Shown: in pieces, positions 16,370 through 25,358 of the stretch | Position numbering within the stretch: position 1 is the stretch's first letter | Layout: the number at the start of each line of letters is the position of its first letter | Source of the DNA: Rhodobacteraceae bacterium WD3A24 | GTDB taxonomy: Bacteria > Pseudomonadota > Alphaproteobacteria > Rhodobacterales > Rhodobacteraceae | Assembly: GCA_002967695.1 (NCBI GenBank) | Contig: PUHN01000030.1 | Span: 1 to 42,528 of the forward strand | Length of the DNA stretch: 42,528 nt | Direction: 5' to 3' | Notes under the pieces: model-generated | Database searches by the model: none | What the model was told of the DNA's origin: nothing | Seen by the model: the letters and a program-made list of their open reading frames with translations, nothing else | Program-made: the position numbers and the translations under genes

Positions 16370-17662
16370 TCAGACGAGGACGTCCATCGCCTCCTGCTTT
16401 CCCACATGGAAGACGCGCTTGTAGCGCTCGATCTCGTCCTCGGGGCCCATCGCCTTGTTGGGATTGTCGGAAAGCTTGACCGTGGGCCGCCCCTCGGCCG
16501 CCGAAGCCTTGCAGACAAGGCTGAAGGGCGCCAGCCGGTCGCCGGGGACCAGCCCGCGGAAATCGTTGGTCAGCAGCGTGCCCCAGCCGAAGCTGACGCG
16601 CACGCGGTGGGCGAACCGGCGGTGGAGGTCCTCGATCACGTCGACATCGAGCCCGTCGGAGAAGATCACGAGCTTTTCGCGCGGATCCTGCCCGCGCTTC
16701 TTCCACCAGTCGATGGCGATCTCAGCGCCCTCGACCGGATCGCCCGAGTCGATGCGGATGCCCGTCCACTCGGCCAGCCAGTCGGGCGCGTTCTCCAGAA
16801 AGTTCTTCGTGCCGAAGGTGTCGGGCAGGATGATGCGCAGGTTGCCCTCGTGCTCCTCGTGCCAGTCGGCCAGCACCTTGTAGGGGGCCCGGGCGAGCTC
16901 CTCGTCGCTGTCGGCCAGCGCGGCATAGACCATCGGCAGCTCGTGCGCGTTGGTGCCGATCGCCTCGACCTCGCGGCGCATGGCGATCAGGCAGTTCGAC
17001 GTGCCGACGAAACTGTCGCCCAGCCCCTCCATCAGCGCCTGCACGCACCAGTCCTGCCACAGGAAGGAATGCCGCCGCCGCGTGCCGAAATCGGCCAGCT
17101 TGAGCCCGTCGAGCTGTCGCAGCCGCTCGACCTTTTCCCACACCCGGGTCATGGCGCGGGCATAGAGCACCTGCAACTCGAACCGGCCCATGTCATGGAG
17201 AACCGCGCGCGTGCGCAGCTCCATCAGAACCGCGAGCGCGGGGATCTCCCACATCATCACCTCGGGCCAGGGGCCCTCGAAGGTCAGCTCGTATTGCCCT
17301 TCGCGCTTTTCCAGGTGATAGGGCGGCAGGCGCAGGTTCTCGAACCACTCCATGAAGTCGGGCCGGAACATCTGGCGCTTGCCGTAGAAGGTGTTGCCGC
17401 GCAAGAAGGTGCTTTCACCCCGGCTGAGCGACAGCGTGCGGATATGGTCGAGCTGCTCGCGCAGCTCGCCCTCGTCGATGAGCTCGGCCAGCCGGATGTC
17501 GTCGGTCCGGTTGATCAGGCTGAAGGTGACGTTGGTGCCGGGATGGTTGCGAAAGATCGACTGGCACATCAACAGCTTGTAGAAATCCGTGTCGATCAGG
17601 GACCGGACGATCGGGTCGATCTTCCATTTGTGATTATAGACGCGCGTGGCGATTTCGGTCAT
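16370..17662 (-). CDS. pncB: Nicotinate phosphoribosyltransferase
   Basis: PncB converts nicotinate and PRPP to nicotinate mononucleotide, with ATP hydrolysis, in the Preiss-Handler route of NAD salvage. The 430-residue protein has the N-terminal [17 protein letters not shown] (about 21-37), [10 protein letters not shown], and [10 protein letters not shown] (about 191-200) with His198, the residue phosphorylated in the family. Further along are [10 protein letters not shown] and the phosphate-binding end [15 protein letters not shown]. It lies 94 bp downstream of pncA on the same strand, so the two successive enzymes of nicotinamide salvage are probably cotranscribed. Confidence 0.96.
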   Translation of the reverse strand: MTEIATRVYNHKWKIDPIVRSLIDTDFYKLLMCQSIFRNHPGTNVTFSLINRTDDIRLAELIDEGELREQLDHIRTLSLSRGESTFLRGNTFYGKRQMFRPDFMEWFENLRLPPYHLEKREGQYELTFEGPWPEVMMWEIPALAVLMELRTRAVLHDMGRFELQVLYARAMTRVWEKVERLRQLDGLKLADFGTRRRHSFLWQDWCVQALMEGLGDSFVGTSNCLIAMRREVEAIGTNAHELPMVYAALADSDEELARAPYKVLADWHEEHEGNLRIILPDTFGTKNFLENAPDWLAEWTGIRIDSGDPVEGAEIAIDWWKKRGQDPREKLVIFSDGLDVDVIEDLHRRFAHRVRVSFGWGTLLTNDFRGLVPGDRLAPFSLVCKASAAEGRPTVKLSDNPNKAMGPEDEIERYKRVFHVGKQEAMDVLV

Positions 17663-17756
17663 CCGCAGCCCCTGTCATTCCGCCACGGGGGTTAGATCAA
17701 CTCGCGCGCCGGCTGGCAAGGGACGGCCGCCCCGCCCCGGTGCGCGCCGAGCCCGC

Positions 17757-18365
17757 TCAGGGTGCCAGCACCACCCCGGCGCCGCGCATCTCGTCGCGCG
17801 CGGCGGCCAGCGACCCGTCGAGGTCGATGCCCCGGCAGGCATGCTCGGGCACCGTCACCTCGAATCCCAGCCGCGCGGCGTCGAGCGCGGAGAACTTCAC
17901 ACAGAAATCCGTGGCCAGCCCGGCCACGGTCAGACGTTCCACGCCGCGCTCGCGCAGATAGCCCTCGAGCCCGGTGCGCGTCGTGTGGTCGTTCTCGAAA
18001 AAGGCTGAATAGCTGTCGATGGCGGGGCGAAAGCCCTTGCGGATGACGAGTTGCGCGGGATCGGTGCGCAGATCGGGGTGAAAGGCCGCGCCCCGGCTGC
18101 CCTGGATGCAGTGATCGGGCCAGAGGACCTGCTCGCCATAGGGCATCTGCACGGTCTCCATCGGCGCGCGGCCGGGATGCTCGCTGGCGAAGGAGCCGTG
18201 GCGCGGAGGGTGCCAGTCCTGCGTGAGAACGATGACCGCGAAGTCGTCCATCAGGGCGTTGATCGCGGGCACGACGGCATCGCCCTCGGGCACCTCCAGC
18301 GCGCCGCCGGGGCAGAAATCGTTCTGCACGTCCACGATGATCAGGGCGTCTGTGGTCGGTCGCAT
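17757..18365 (-). CDS. pncA: Nicotinamidase / pyrazinamidase
   Basis: PncA deamidates nicotinamide to nicotinate, feeding PncB directly downstream. The 202-residue protein shows the catalytic triad of the family: Asp12 in IIVDVQNDFCPGG, the Lys of VIRKGF, and the Cys of GLATDFCVKFSALDA. The metal-binding DWHPPRHGSFA is also present. The start at 18365 is chosen because a GAGGAGG ribosome-binding site lies just upstream; a longer frame from 18386 is possible but less likely. No membrane or export signal is seen. Confidence 0.95.
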   Translation of the reverse strand: MRPTTDALIIVDVQNDFCPGGALEVPEGDAVVPAINALMDDFAVIVLTQDWHPPRHGSFASEHPGRAPMETVQMPYGEQVLWPDHCIQGSRGAAFHPDLRTDPAQLVIRKGFRPAIDSYSAFFENDHTTRTGLEGYLRERGVERLTVAGLATDFCVKFSALDAARLGFEVTVPEHACRGIDLDGSLAAARDEMRGAGVVLAP

Positions 18366-18446
18366 GGCGGCCTCCTCGTCTCGCACCGATCACGGGTAAG
18401 CGGCATACCCGCCCGCGTCAATCTCCCCCCGGCCTTGCCGGACGGT

Positions 18447-18662
18447 TCAGCGGACGGTCGTCGTCCCGCGCGCGATCTCGCCGATCTCGGTGCGATGAAT
18501 GCCCAGATCGGCCAGTTCGCGATCCGACAGCGCGCTGAGTTCGTCAAAGGTCTGACGGAACTTCGCGCGCTGGACGCGCCATTCGCGCAGCGCAATGGCG
18601 GCGCGCTGGAAAAAGGCCCGCAGGCTGGTCTCGGCGTGGAAGGTCTCGTTGGTGACGGCCAT
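18447..18662 (-). CDS. DUF1127 domain small protein (YjiS-like)
   Basis: The 71-residue protein ends with the DUF1127 signature ELSALSDRELADLGIHRTEIGEIARG (about 41-66), preceded by a basic helix (AIALREWRVQRAKFRQTFDEL). Small DUF1127 proteins are abundant in alphaproteobacteria and in some species act as RNA-binding post-transcriptional regulators; that role is not shown here. The start at 18662 has GAGAGGAAA upstream. It is separated from pncA by 81 bp. The 149 bp in front contain two TGCA-type palindromes that may control it. Confidence 0.88.
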   Translation of the reverse strand: MAVTNETFHAETSLRAFFQRAAIALREWRVQRAKFRQTFDELSALSDRELADLGIHRTEIGEIARGTTTVR

Positions 18663-18738
18663 GTCGGTTTCCTCTCGGCTGCGGCGGCCATGCGGCCGCC
18701 CGTGTGTTTCGAGACAGAACCTAAGACCATGCTGCGCA

Positions 18739-18782
18739 TGCACAATGCACGCATCGGAATGCCCGCCATGATGCAAATGCAT
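18739..18782. promoter_or_regulatory. Two TGCA-based palindromes upstream of the DUF1127 gene
   Basis: TGCA-CAA-TGCA at 18739-18749 and ATGCA-AA-TGCAT at 18771-18782 lie 77-120 bp upstream of the DUF1127 start, about three helical turns apart. Paired short palindromes of this kind can be operators for a dimeric regulator, for example a LysR- or MarR-type protein. No regulator gene is adjacent, so this is only a candidate. Confidence 0.35.
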
Positions 18783-18811
18783 ATGTCGGTGGTCGCCGGC
18801 GCGCGATGCGC

Positions 18812-19474
18812 TCAGCCAAGCCGGTGCCGTGCGGCGACAAGCATCAGGTTGTTTGCCGGCATCTCCTCGCGCGCGATGTTCTCCAGCCCGGCGCGCTCGA
18901 GGCGGGCGCGGATATCGGCGACCTCCTTGTAGCCGGTGGTCGGGTCCTGTTCGCGCAGGCTCGCATGGAACCGCTCGTCACCCTCGCTGGCAAAGCGGCC
19001 GTCGCGCAGGAAGGGGCCATAGATTGCGAGCCGCCCGCCGGAGGCGAGGGCGTGCGCCGCCTCGTCGAGAACCGTGTTCGCCGGGCCGGTGCCGATCAGG
19101 TGGAGGAGATTGACGATCAGGATCGCGTCGAAGGGGCCGATCCGCTCGGCCCAGCCCGGCACGGCGGCATCGAGCTCGACGGGCGGGAGCAGATTGGGGC
19201 AATCCACCTCGGCGATCCGTGCCCGGATCGAGGCAAGCTTGGCCGGGTCGACGTCGGAGGGCTGCCAGATGAGCCCCGGAAACCGCGCGGCAAAGGCGCA
19301 GGCGTGCTGGCCGGTGCCACTGGCGATCTCCAGAAGCCGGCCCGACTTCGGCAGATGCTGTTCGAGAACGGCCGCAATCGGCGCCTCGTTGCGCGCCGCC
19401 GCGGGGGCAAAACGCTTGTCGCCCTCATCGGGCGCGTTGTTGTCGGGCGGGCCGGGATCTTGCGGCGGTGTCAT
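18812..19474 (-). CDS. DUF938 family SAM-dependent methyltransferase-like protein
   Basis: The 220-residue protein has the DUF938 start DKRFAPAAARNEAPIAAVL (about 19-37) and motif I LLEIASGTGQHACAFAARFP (about 47-66). PSDVDPAKLASIRARI follows as the strand-2 acidic region, then the AILIVNLLHLIG segment (about 117-128). These show an S-adenosylmethionine-binding fold; the substrate is unknown. Its start overlaps the preceding FAD-dependent oxidoreductase gene by 4 bp, so the two are coupled. Confidence 0.88.
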   Translation of the reverse strand: MTPPQDPGPPDNNAPDEGDKRFAPAAARNEAPIAAVLEQHLPKSGRLLEIASGTGQHACAFAARFPGLIWQPSDVDPAKLASIRARIAEVDCPNLLPPVELDAAVPGWAERIGPFDAILIVNLLHLIGTGPANTVLDEAAHALASGGRLAIYGPFLRDGRFASEGDERFHASLREQDPTTGYKEVADIRARLERAGLENIAREEMPANNLMLVAARHRLG

Positions 19475-20553
19475 CGGCGCAGCCTCCCGGGTGTCAGCGC
19501 GGCAACCAGATCGGCGTCGGGCTCGGGCGGGGTTCCGCCCAGAAGATCGGCCAGAAGACGGCTCGCGGCCGGGGCGCTCTGAAAACCCTGCCCACCCTGG
19601 CCGGCGAACCAGGCAAAGGCGGGCTCGGCGGGATCGGGCCCGATGACAAGCGTGCGATCGGGGGCGAAGCTGCGCAGGCCCGCCCAGCTGATCTCGACGC
19701 GGGTGACCGGCTCGGTCACCATTTCCTCATACCGCGCCAGCCCTTCGGCCAGCACCATGTCGTCGGCCCATGCATCGTGCGGCTCGACCGGATCCTCGTC
19801 GGCCGGAGAGACCAGCCACTTTCCGGCATCGGGCTTGGCGTACCAGGTCTCGCCCGCGCCGACGATCATGGGCCAGGCCGAAACATCGTGCCCGCCCGGC
19901 GCAGGCAGCCGCGCCATCGACCGGCGCAGCGGTTGCAGCCCGATCGGGGCGAGGCCGGCCATCCCGGCGATGCGGTCGGCCCAGGCGCCGGCGGCGTTGA
20001 CCAGGATGCGCCCCGACTGGACCCCCTGCGCCGTTTGCACCTGCCAGCCGCCGGCGGCGCGTGCGATCCCTTCGACCCCCGCGCGCGTGAGGATCGTGGC
20101 GCCGTTGCCGCGCGCCTCGCGGGCGAAGTTCTGCAACAGCCGGTCGCTGTCGATGTCGCGGGCGGCATCGGTGAAGGCGGCGAAGGCCAGCCGCGCTGGG
20201 TCGAGGATCGGCAGGCGCTCGCACGCCGCCTCGGGGGTGATCGGCGCGAGCCCCTGCGCGGCGGCGTCGCGCTCGAACTGGGCGGCCTGATCGGCGCGGG
20301 CCACGACCATCAGCCCCCGCGGGCTGAGAACGCCGCCATTGGCGCTGGCGTGGTATTCCTCGCTGAGTTGATTGAGCGCCACGGTGGGCGCCGCGCCATA
20401 GCCGGGCTCGAACAGCGCCGCCGACCGGCCCGAGGCGTGAAATCCCAGATGCTCCTCGGCCTCCAGCAGTGTCACGCTGCCCAGATGCGACAGCCGCGCC
20501 GCAGCCGAAAGACCGGCGATGCCGCCGCCGATGATGAGAAAGTCGGACGTCAT
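19471..20553 (-). CDS. FAD-dependent oxidoreductase (DAO/DadA-like)
   Basis: The 360-residue protein starts with a dinucleotide-binding motif, FLIIGGGIAGLSAAARLS (residues 5-22), and then LLEAEEHLGFHASGRSAALFEPGYG, the pattern of D-amino-acid/glycine oxidase-type flavoproteins. Typical late features are SWAGLRSFAPDRTLVIGPDP and FAWFAGQGGQGFQSAPAASRL (C-terminal FAD contact). The substrate is probably an amine or amino acid but is not determinable. It lies 96 bp after the BMP-family binding-protein gene and overlaps the DUF938 gene, so it could be a trailing part of the purine operon or a separate unit. Confidence 0.87.
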   Translation of the reverse strand: MTSDFLIIGGGIAGLSAAARLSHLGSVTLLEAEEHLGFHASGRSAALFEPGYGAAPTVALNQLSEEYHASANGGVLSPRGLMVVARADQAAQFERDAAAQGLAPITPEAACERLPILDPARLAFAAFTDAARDIDSDRLLQNFAREARGNGATILTRAGVEGIARAAGGWQVQTAQGVQSGRILVNAAGAWADRIAGMAGLAPIGLQPLRRSMARLPAPGGHDVSAWPMIVGAGETWYAKPDAGKWLVSPADEDPVEPHDAWADDMVLAEGLARYEEMVTEPVTRVEISWAGLRSFAPDRTLVIGPDPAEPAFAWFAGQGGQGFQSAPAASRLLADLLGGTPPEPDADLVAALTPGRLRR

Positions 20554-20616
20554 GAGCGCGACTGTTTCACCGCCGGGCGGGGATGTAAAGCTGCGCGCGG
20601 CCGGGCCAAGGGGGCC

Positions 20617-20640
20617 GCCCGCCGCCCGGTGGCGGCGGAC
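20617..20640 (-). terminator. GC hairpin after the BMP-family binding-protein gene
   Basis: CCGCCGCC (20619-20626) pairs with GGCGGCGG (20631-20638) across a 4-nt loop, 12 nt after the binding-protein stop codon. There is no T-run on the minus strand. It may stabilise the transcript 3' end or act as a weak terminator, separating the transporter genes from the oxidoreductase gene. Confidence 0.3.
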
Positions 20641-20649
20641 GGCGTCCGG

Positions 20650-21726
20650 TTACTCGGGCAATTCGCTGGTGATGCCCTCGACATAGAAATCCATCGCCAG
20701 CAGGGCCTCGTCGGTGGCCACCTCGCCCTCGGCCAGCCATTCGCTGCCGTCGCGGCGATTGATGGGGCCGGTGAAGGGGTGGTAATCGCCGGCCGCGATC
20801 CGGTCACGCAGCGCGGCGGCGGACTCCCGGACCTCCTCGGGGATGGCGTCGGAGAAGTCGGCGAATGCGACGGTGCCGTCGCCGATCCCTGTCCAGACAT
20901 TGCCGGCCTCCCAGGTGCCGTCCATCACCTCACCGACCCGCTCGATGTAGTAGGGCGCCCAGTTGTCGATGATCGCGGTAAGCTGCGCGTTGGGGCCGAA
21001 GTCGATCATGTTGGAGGCCTGGCCGAAGGCATAGAGGCCGCGATCCTCGGCGATCGACATCGGCGCGGTCGAGTCGGTGTGCTGCATCAGGATATCGGCG
21101 CCCTGCTCGATCAGCGCCTCGGCCGCGGAGGCTTCCTGCGCGGGATCGAACCAGGAATACGCCCACACGATACGGAACTCGACATCGGGGTTGACCTCGC
21201 GCGCATGGATGAAGGCCGCGTTGATGCCCCTGATCACCTCGGGGATCGGAAAGGAGGCGATATAGCCGATGGTGCTCGTCTCGGTCATGTGGCCGGCGAT
21301 GTGGCCGATCACCGCGCGGCCCTGGTAGAAACGCGCGTTGTAGAGCGAGACGTTGGGGTGATCCTGCTGATAGCCGGTCGCATGCTCGAAGGCCACGTCG
21401 GGGAAACGCTCGGCCACGTTGTTGACCGCGGGGCCGTAGCCGAAGGAGGTGGCAAAGATCAGGTCGGTTCCCGACAGCGCCATCTGCGTCATTACCCGTT
21501 CCGCATCGGGGCCTTCGGGGACACTCTCGACGAACGAGGTCTCGACGGCGTCGCCGTATTCCTCCTCGACGGCCTGGCGGGCGAGGTCGTGCTCATGCGT
21601 CCAGCCGAAATCCCCGACGGGGCCGACATAGATGAAGCCGACCTTGACCGGATCGTCCTGCGCGGCGGCCGGCGCCGCCAGCGCCAGCGCCATGAGCGCG
21701 CCCGTGAGCAGTCTGGCATGTTTCAT
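20650..21726 (-). CDS. BMP-family ABC transporter substrate-binding protein
   Basis: This periplasmic binding protein of the basic-membrane-protein (PnrA/Med-like) family has 358 residues. A signal peptide is evident (MKHARLLTGALMALALAAPAAAQ, cleavage near residue 22-23), with no lipobox cysteine. The mature N-terminus VKVGFIYVGPVGDFGWTHEHD is typical, as are FATSFGYGPAVNNVAERFPDVAFEHATGY and VIGHIAGHMTETSTIGYIASFPIPEVIRGINAF-type segments. Members bind nucleosides or purines. It follows the two permease genes by 51 bp. The position next to xdhABC supports purine or nucleoside uptake; the ligand itself is inferred. Confidence 0.92.
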   Translation of the reverse strand: MKHARLLTGALMALALAAPAAAQDDPVKVGFIYVGPVGDFGWTHEHDLARQAVEEEYGDAVETSFVESVPEGPDAERVMTQMALSGTDLIFATSFGYGPAVNNVAERFPDVAFEHATGYQQDHPNVSLYNARFYQGRAVIGHIAGHMTETSTIGYIASFPIPEVIRGINAAFIHAREVNPDVEFRIVWAYSWFDPAQEASAAEALIEQGADILMQHTDSTAPMSIAEDRGLYAFGQASNMIDFGPNAQLTAIIDNWAPYYIERVGEVMDGTWEAGNVWTGIGDGTVAFADFSDAIPEEVRESAAALRDRIAAGDYHPFTGPINRRDGSEWLAEGEVATDEALLAMDFYVEGITSELPE

Positions 21727-21777
21727 GATTGCGTCTCCCTGTTGATGACGGGCGCGAACGCCCTCGGAACGCCCCGC

Positions 21778-22713
21778 CTAGTGCGAGGCATGGAAAATCC
21801 TGTTGAGCGAGCCCGGCGCGGCAAGCGAGGCGCGCGCCCGGTCCGACGAGATGATCACCAGCACGAGGATGGTGATCAGATAGGGCGACATCGCCAGATA
21901 CTCGACCGGCACGCGCACGCCGGCGGCCTGAAGATTGAGCTGCAGCACCACGATCCCGCCGAAGAGATAGGCCCCCAGCAGAACGCGCCATGGCCGCCAC
22001 GAGGCGAAGACGACCAGCGCCAGCGCGATCCAGCCCGCACCGGCGGTCATGCCCTCGGTCCATTGCGGCACGCGCACGAGGCTCAGATAGGCGCCGCCCA
22101 GCCCCGCCGTCGCGCCGCCAAACAGGATCGCGAGAAAGCGCACCTTCACGACGCCGTAGCCCAGCGCATGGGCGGCGTCGTGGTTTTCGCCCACCGCGCG
22201 AAGGATCAGCCCGGCGCGGGTATATTTCAGGAAATACCACACCAGCGCGACGACAATGACCGAGATATAGACGATCAGGTCGTGCTGGAACAGCACCCGC
22301 CCCAGCACCGGAATGTCCGACAGCACCGGAATCTCGAGCTTGAAGGTCCGCGGCGGACGCACGCCCACGTAAGGCTGCCCGAGCAGGGAGGAAAAACCCA
22401 GTCCGAAGAGCGTCAGCGCCAGGCCCGAGGCGACGTGATTGGCCAGAAGAAGCTGCGTGAGAACCGCGAATATCAGCGCCAGCGCGGCGCCCCCGGCCAT
22501 CGCCGCGATCATGCCCAGATAGGGGTTGCCCGTCTGCACCGCGATGGCGAAGCCGGTGATCGCGCCGGTGATCATCATCCCTTCCACGCCGAGATTGAGC
22601 ACGCCGGCCTTCTCCGAGATCAGCTCGCCGATGCCGGCCAGCATGATTGGCGTGGCCGCGATCATCAGCGAGGCGGCCAGAACGAGCGGATCGATCGCGG
22701 AAAGGTCCATCAC
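21778..22713 (-). CDS. ABC transporter permease (BMP/nucleoside type), second subunit
   Basis: The 311-residue inner-membrane protein has about eight to ten hydrophobic helices and belongs to the BPD_transp_2 (branched-chain/ribose/nucleoside) permease family. Recognisable segments are the N-terminal ATPIMLAGIGELISEKAGVLNLGVEGMMITGAITGF (about 19-54) and AVGENHDAAHALGYGVVKVRFLAILFGGATAGLGGAYLSL (about 176-215), the conserved cytoplasmic coupling region. Its start overlaps the end of the first permease by 4 bp, as expected for a heterodimeric channel. Confidence 0.93.
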   Translation of the reverse strand: MMDLSAIDPLVLAASLMIAATPIMLAGIGELISEKAGVLNLGVEGMMITGAITGFAIAVQTGNPYLGMIAAMAGGAALALIFAVLTQLLLANHVASGLALTLFGLGFSSLLGQPYVGVRPPRTFKLEIPVLSDIPVLGRVLFQHDLIVYISVIVVALVWYFLKYTRAGLILRAVGENHDAAHALGYGVVKVRFLAILFGGATAGLGGAYLSLVRVPQWTEGMTAGAGWIALALVVFASWRPWRVLLGAYLFGGIVVLQLNLQAAGVRVPVEYLAMSPYLITILVLVIISSDRARASLAAPGSLNRIFHASH

Positions 22714-23795
22714 GTCATCTCCCGGCGGCCCGGCCGCACCCGATAGTTCGACAACAGGTCGAGCGCGAGCAGAAAGAAAAGAAGCATCCCCTGGAACACC
22801 TGGATCGCCGCGGCGGGCAGGCCCAGCGTGAGCTGGGCGATTTCGCCGCCGATATAGGTCAGCCCCATCAGCAGCCCCGCCAGCAGGATGCCGATTGGGT
22901 GCAGACGGCCCAGAAACGCCACGATGATGGCGGTGAATCCGTAACCCGCGGCGAAGTCGATACTGATCCGCCCCGCGGGGCCCGCGGCCTCGAACATCCC
23001 CGCAAGGCCGGACAGCGCCCCCGAAAGGCCCAGGCAGAACACCACCAGCGCGCCGGGCCTGACCCCGGCGAAGCGCGCCGCCCTCGGGGCCTGCCCGGCC
23101 AGCCGGACGTGAAAGCCCAGCATGTGCTTGTGCAGCATCACATAGGCAAAGATCACCGCGATGAAGGCGGTGACGACGCCCCAGTGCAGGCCGGTGTTGG
23201 CGATCAGCTCGGTATTGGCGGCGGGCTCATAGCGCGAGATGTTGCGCGAGCCGGGAAAGCCCCCGCCATCGGGGTTGCGCATCGCGCCCAGCGCCATCGC
23301 CGCCAGCAGTTTCTCGGCCACATAGACCAGCAGCAGCGAGACGAGAATCTCGTTGGTTCGAAACCGCGTCTTGAGAATGGCCGGGATCATGGCCCAGGCC
23401 CAGCCGCCGAAGGCCCCCGCGATCACCATCAGCGGAAAGATATACCAGCCCGGCGCCGGATAGAAGGCCAGCGCGACGGCGGTGCCGCACAACGCGCCGA
23501 TGATGTACTGCCCCTCGGCGCCGATATTCCAGACATTGGCGCGAAACCCGAAAGACAGCCCCACCGCGATCAGGATCAGCGGGCCGGACTTCACCAGAAG
23601 CTGCGGCCGAGAATAGGAGGCGTATTGTTCGCTGAACAGCGGATCCCAGAAGATCAGGCGGATCGCCGCGACCGGATCCTTGCCCAGCGTGGCAAAAAGA
23701 ATCCCGCCGGCGACCATCGTGACCACGACCGCCAGCACCGGCGTCGCCGCCGTCCACAGCCGCGACGGGCTCGGCCGCTTCTCAAGCCGCATCAT
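22710..23795 (-). CDS. ABC transporter permease (BMP/nucleoside type), first subunit
   Basis: The 361-residue inner-membrane protein of the same family is the partner of the following permease. It has a short cytoplasmic N-terminus, then helices, PLILIAVGLSFGFRANVWNIGAEGQYIIGALCG (about 73-105), and the coupling loop with FHVRLAGQAPRAARFAGV (about 227-244) followed by LSGALSGLAGMFEAAG. It starts 33 bp after the ATPase stop and overlaps the next gene by 4 bp. With the ATPase and the binding protein it forms a complete importer. Confidence 0.93.
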   Translation of the reverse strand: MMRLEKRPSPSRLWTAATPVLAVVVTMVAGGILFATLGKDPVAAIRLIFWDPLFSEQYASYSRPQLLVKSGPLILIAVGLSFGFRANVWNIGAEGQYIIGALCGTAVALAFYPAPGWYIFPLMVIAGAFGGWAWAMIPAILKTRFRTNEILVSLLLVYVAEKLLAAMALGAMRNPDGGGFPGSRNISRYEPAANTELIANTGLHWGVVTAFIAVIFAYVMLHKHMLGFHVRLAGQAPRAARFAGVRPGALVVFCLGLSGALSGLAGMFEAAGPAGRISIDFAAGYGFTAIIVAFLGRLHPIGILLAGLLMGLTYIGGEIAQLTLGLPAAAIQVFQGMLLFFLLALDLLSNYRVRPGRREMT

Positions 23796-23828
23796 CGCCC
23801 GCCTCCCGGCGCGCCGCCGGCGCCCGCG

Positions 23829-25358
23829 TCAGGCTGTCTCATGCGCCACCTCCATGTCATGCGCGCCGCCCAGCATCAGGCCGACCTGCTCCATGGTCAG
23901 CCCGCGGGTGGGCCGCGGGGCGCTCAACTGGCCGGCATTGAGCGCGGCGAAACGGTCGGTGATCTCCATCAGCTCGTCGAGATCCTGACTGATGACGAGA
24001 ACCCCCGCCCCGGCAGCCGACAAATCGAGCAGCGCCTGGCGTATCGCCGCGGCTGCCTGCGCATCGACCCCCCATGTGGGCTGGTTGACGATCAGAACCT
24101 CGGGGCGTTGCTGAATCTCGCGGCCCATCACGAATTTCTGCAGGTTGCCCCCCGAAAGCGCCCGCGCGGCGACTTCGGGCCCCGGCGTGCGCACGTCATG
24201 GGCGGCGATGATCCGCTCTGCGAAGGCCCGCGCCTTGCGCCAGGCGATGAAGCCGCGCCGCGCGAGCCCCTCGCGCACCGCGCCCGACAGCAGGGCGTTC
24301 TCGGTCAGCGTCATGTCGGGGGCGGCGGCGTGGCCGAGCCGCTCCTCCGGCGCGCTCAGCACTCCCATGGCGCGGCGCGCATTAGGCCCCGAGGCGCCGA
24401 TCGGCCGCCCCTTGAAGACGATCTCGGATTTGGGAAGCCGCGTCTCCCCCGACAGCGCGGCGAGCAGCTCGTCCTGGCCATTGCCCGACACGCCGCCCAC
24501 GCCCAGAACCTCACCCGCGCGCAGTTGCAGCGAAATGTCGTGCAGCTTGGTGCCGAAGGGCGTGGCGGGTGTCACCGACAGCTCGCTGACCTCCAGCAGC
24601 ACGTCGCCCGGCTGCGTTTCGGCGCGCGCCGGGGTGTTGAGACGCGCGCCGACCATCATCTCGGCCATTTCGCGGGCGCTTTTCTCGCCGGGCAGACAGG
24701 TATCGACGACCTTGCCGCCGCGCAGGATCGTCGCATGATCGCACAATGCGCGGATTTCCTCGAGCTTGTGGCTGATATAGAGGATCGCCGTTCCCTCGGC
24801 GGCGAGCTTGCGCAGGGTGGTGAAAAGGATTTCCACCTCCTGCGGGGTCAGCACGCTCGTGGGCTCGTCCATGATCAGCAGCTTCGGATTCTGCAGCAGG
24901 CAGCGGATGATCTCGACCCGCTGTTGTTCGCCGGCCGACAAATCGCCCACCAGCCGCGCAGGGTCCAGCGGCAGGCCGTAGTCATGGCTGACCTCCTCGA
25001 TCCGACGCGCCAGCCGGCGCTGGGGCGGCGGGTCGTCCATGCCCAACGCGATGTTCTCGGCCACGTCCAGCGCGTCGAACAGCGAGAAATGCTGGAATAC
25101 CATGCCCACGCCCTGCGCGCGGGCCTCGCTCGGGTCGCGGGGCTCGTAGGCCGCGTCGTGCAGCCGCATCCGCCCCGCATCGGGGCGCACCAGCCCGTAG
25201 ATCATCTTGACCAGCGTGGACTTGCCCGCGCCGTTCTCGCCCAGCAGCGCATGCACCTCGCCCGCGCGGATCGAGAAGCTCACACCGTCATTGGCGACGA
25301 CGCCCGGAAACGCCTTGGTCACTCCGTCAATCTCCAGCAGCGGCGTGTGCTCGGTCAC
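23829..25358 (-). CDS. ABC transporter ATP-binding protein with two ATPase domains (nucleoside/sugar type)
   Basis: The 509-residue duplicated ATPase energises the adjacent permeases. Domain 1 has Walker A LLGENGAGKSTLVKM (about 35-49), signature LSAGEQQRVEIIR and Walker B LLIMDEPTSVLT. Domain 2 has the degenerate Walker A GVSGNGQDELL, signature LSGGNLQKFVMGREI and VLIVNQPTWGVDAQA, where the usual Asp-Glu is Asn-Gln. Degeneracy in the second site is normal for the nucleoside/ribose subfamily. Its ATG overlaps the xdhC stop codon by 4 bp, directly linking the transporter to xanthine dehydrogenase maturation. Confidence 0.94.
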   Translation of the reverse strand: MTEHTPLLEIDGVTKAFPGVVANDGVSFSIRAGEVHALLGENGAGKSTLVKMIYGLVRPDAGRMRLHDAAYEPRDPSEARAQGVGMVFQHFSLFDALDVAENIALGMDDPPPQRRLARRIEEVSHDYGLPLDPARLVGDLSAGEQQRVEIIRCLLQNPKLLIMDEPTSVLTPQEVEILFTTLRKLAAEGTAILYISHKLEEIRALCDHATILRGGKVVDTCLPGEKSAREMAEMMVGARLNTPARAETQPGDVLLEVSELSVTPATPFGTKLHDISLQLRAGEVLGVGGVSGNGQDELLAALSGETRLPKSEIVFKGRPIGASGPNARRAMGVLSAPEERLGHAAAPDMTLTENALLSGAVREGLARRGFIAWRKARAFAERIIAAHDVRTPGPEVAARALSGGNLQKFVMGREIQQRPEVLIVNQPTWGVDAQAAAAIRQALLDLSAAGAGVLVISQDLDELMEITDRFAALNAGQLSAPRPTRGLTMEQVGLMLGGAHDMEVAHETA

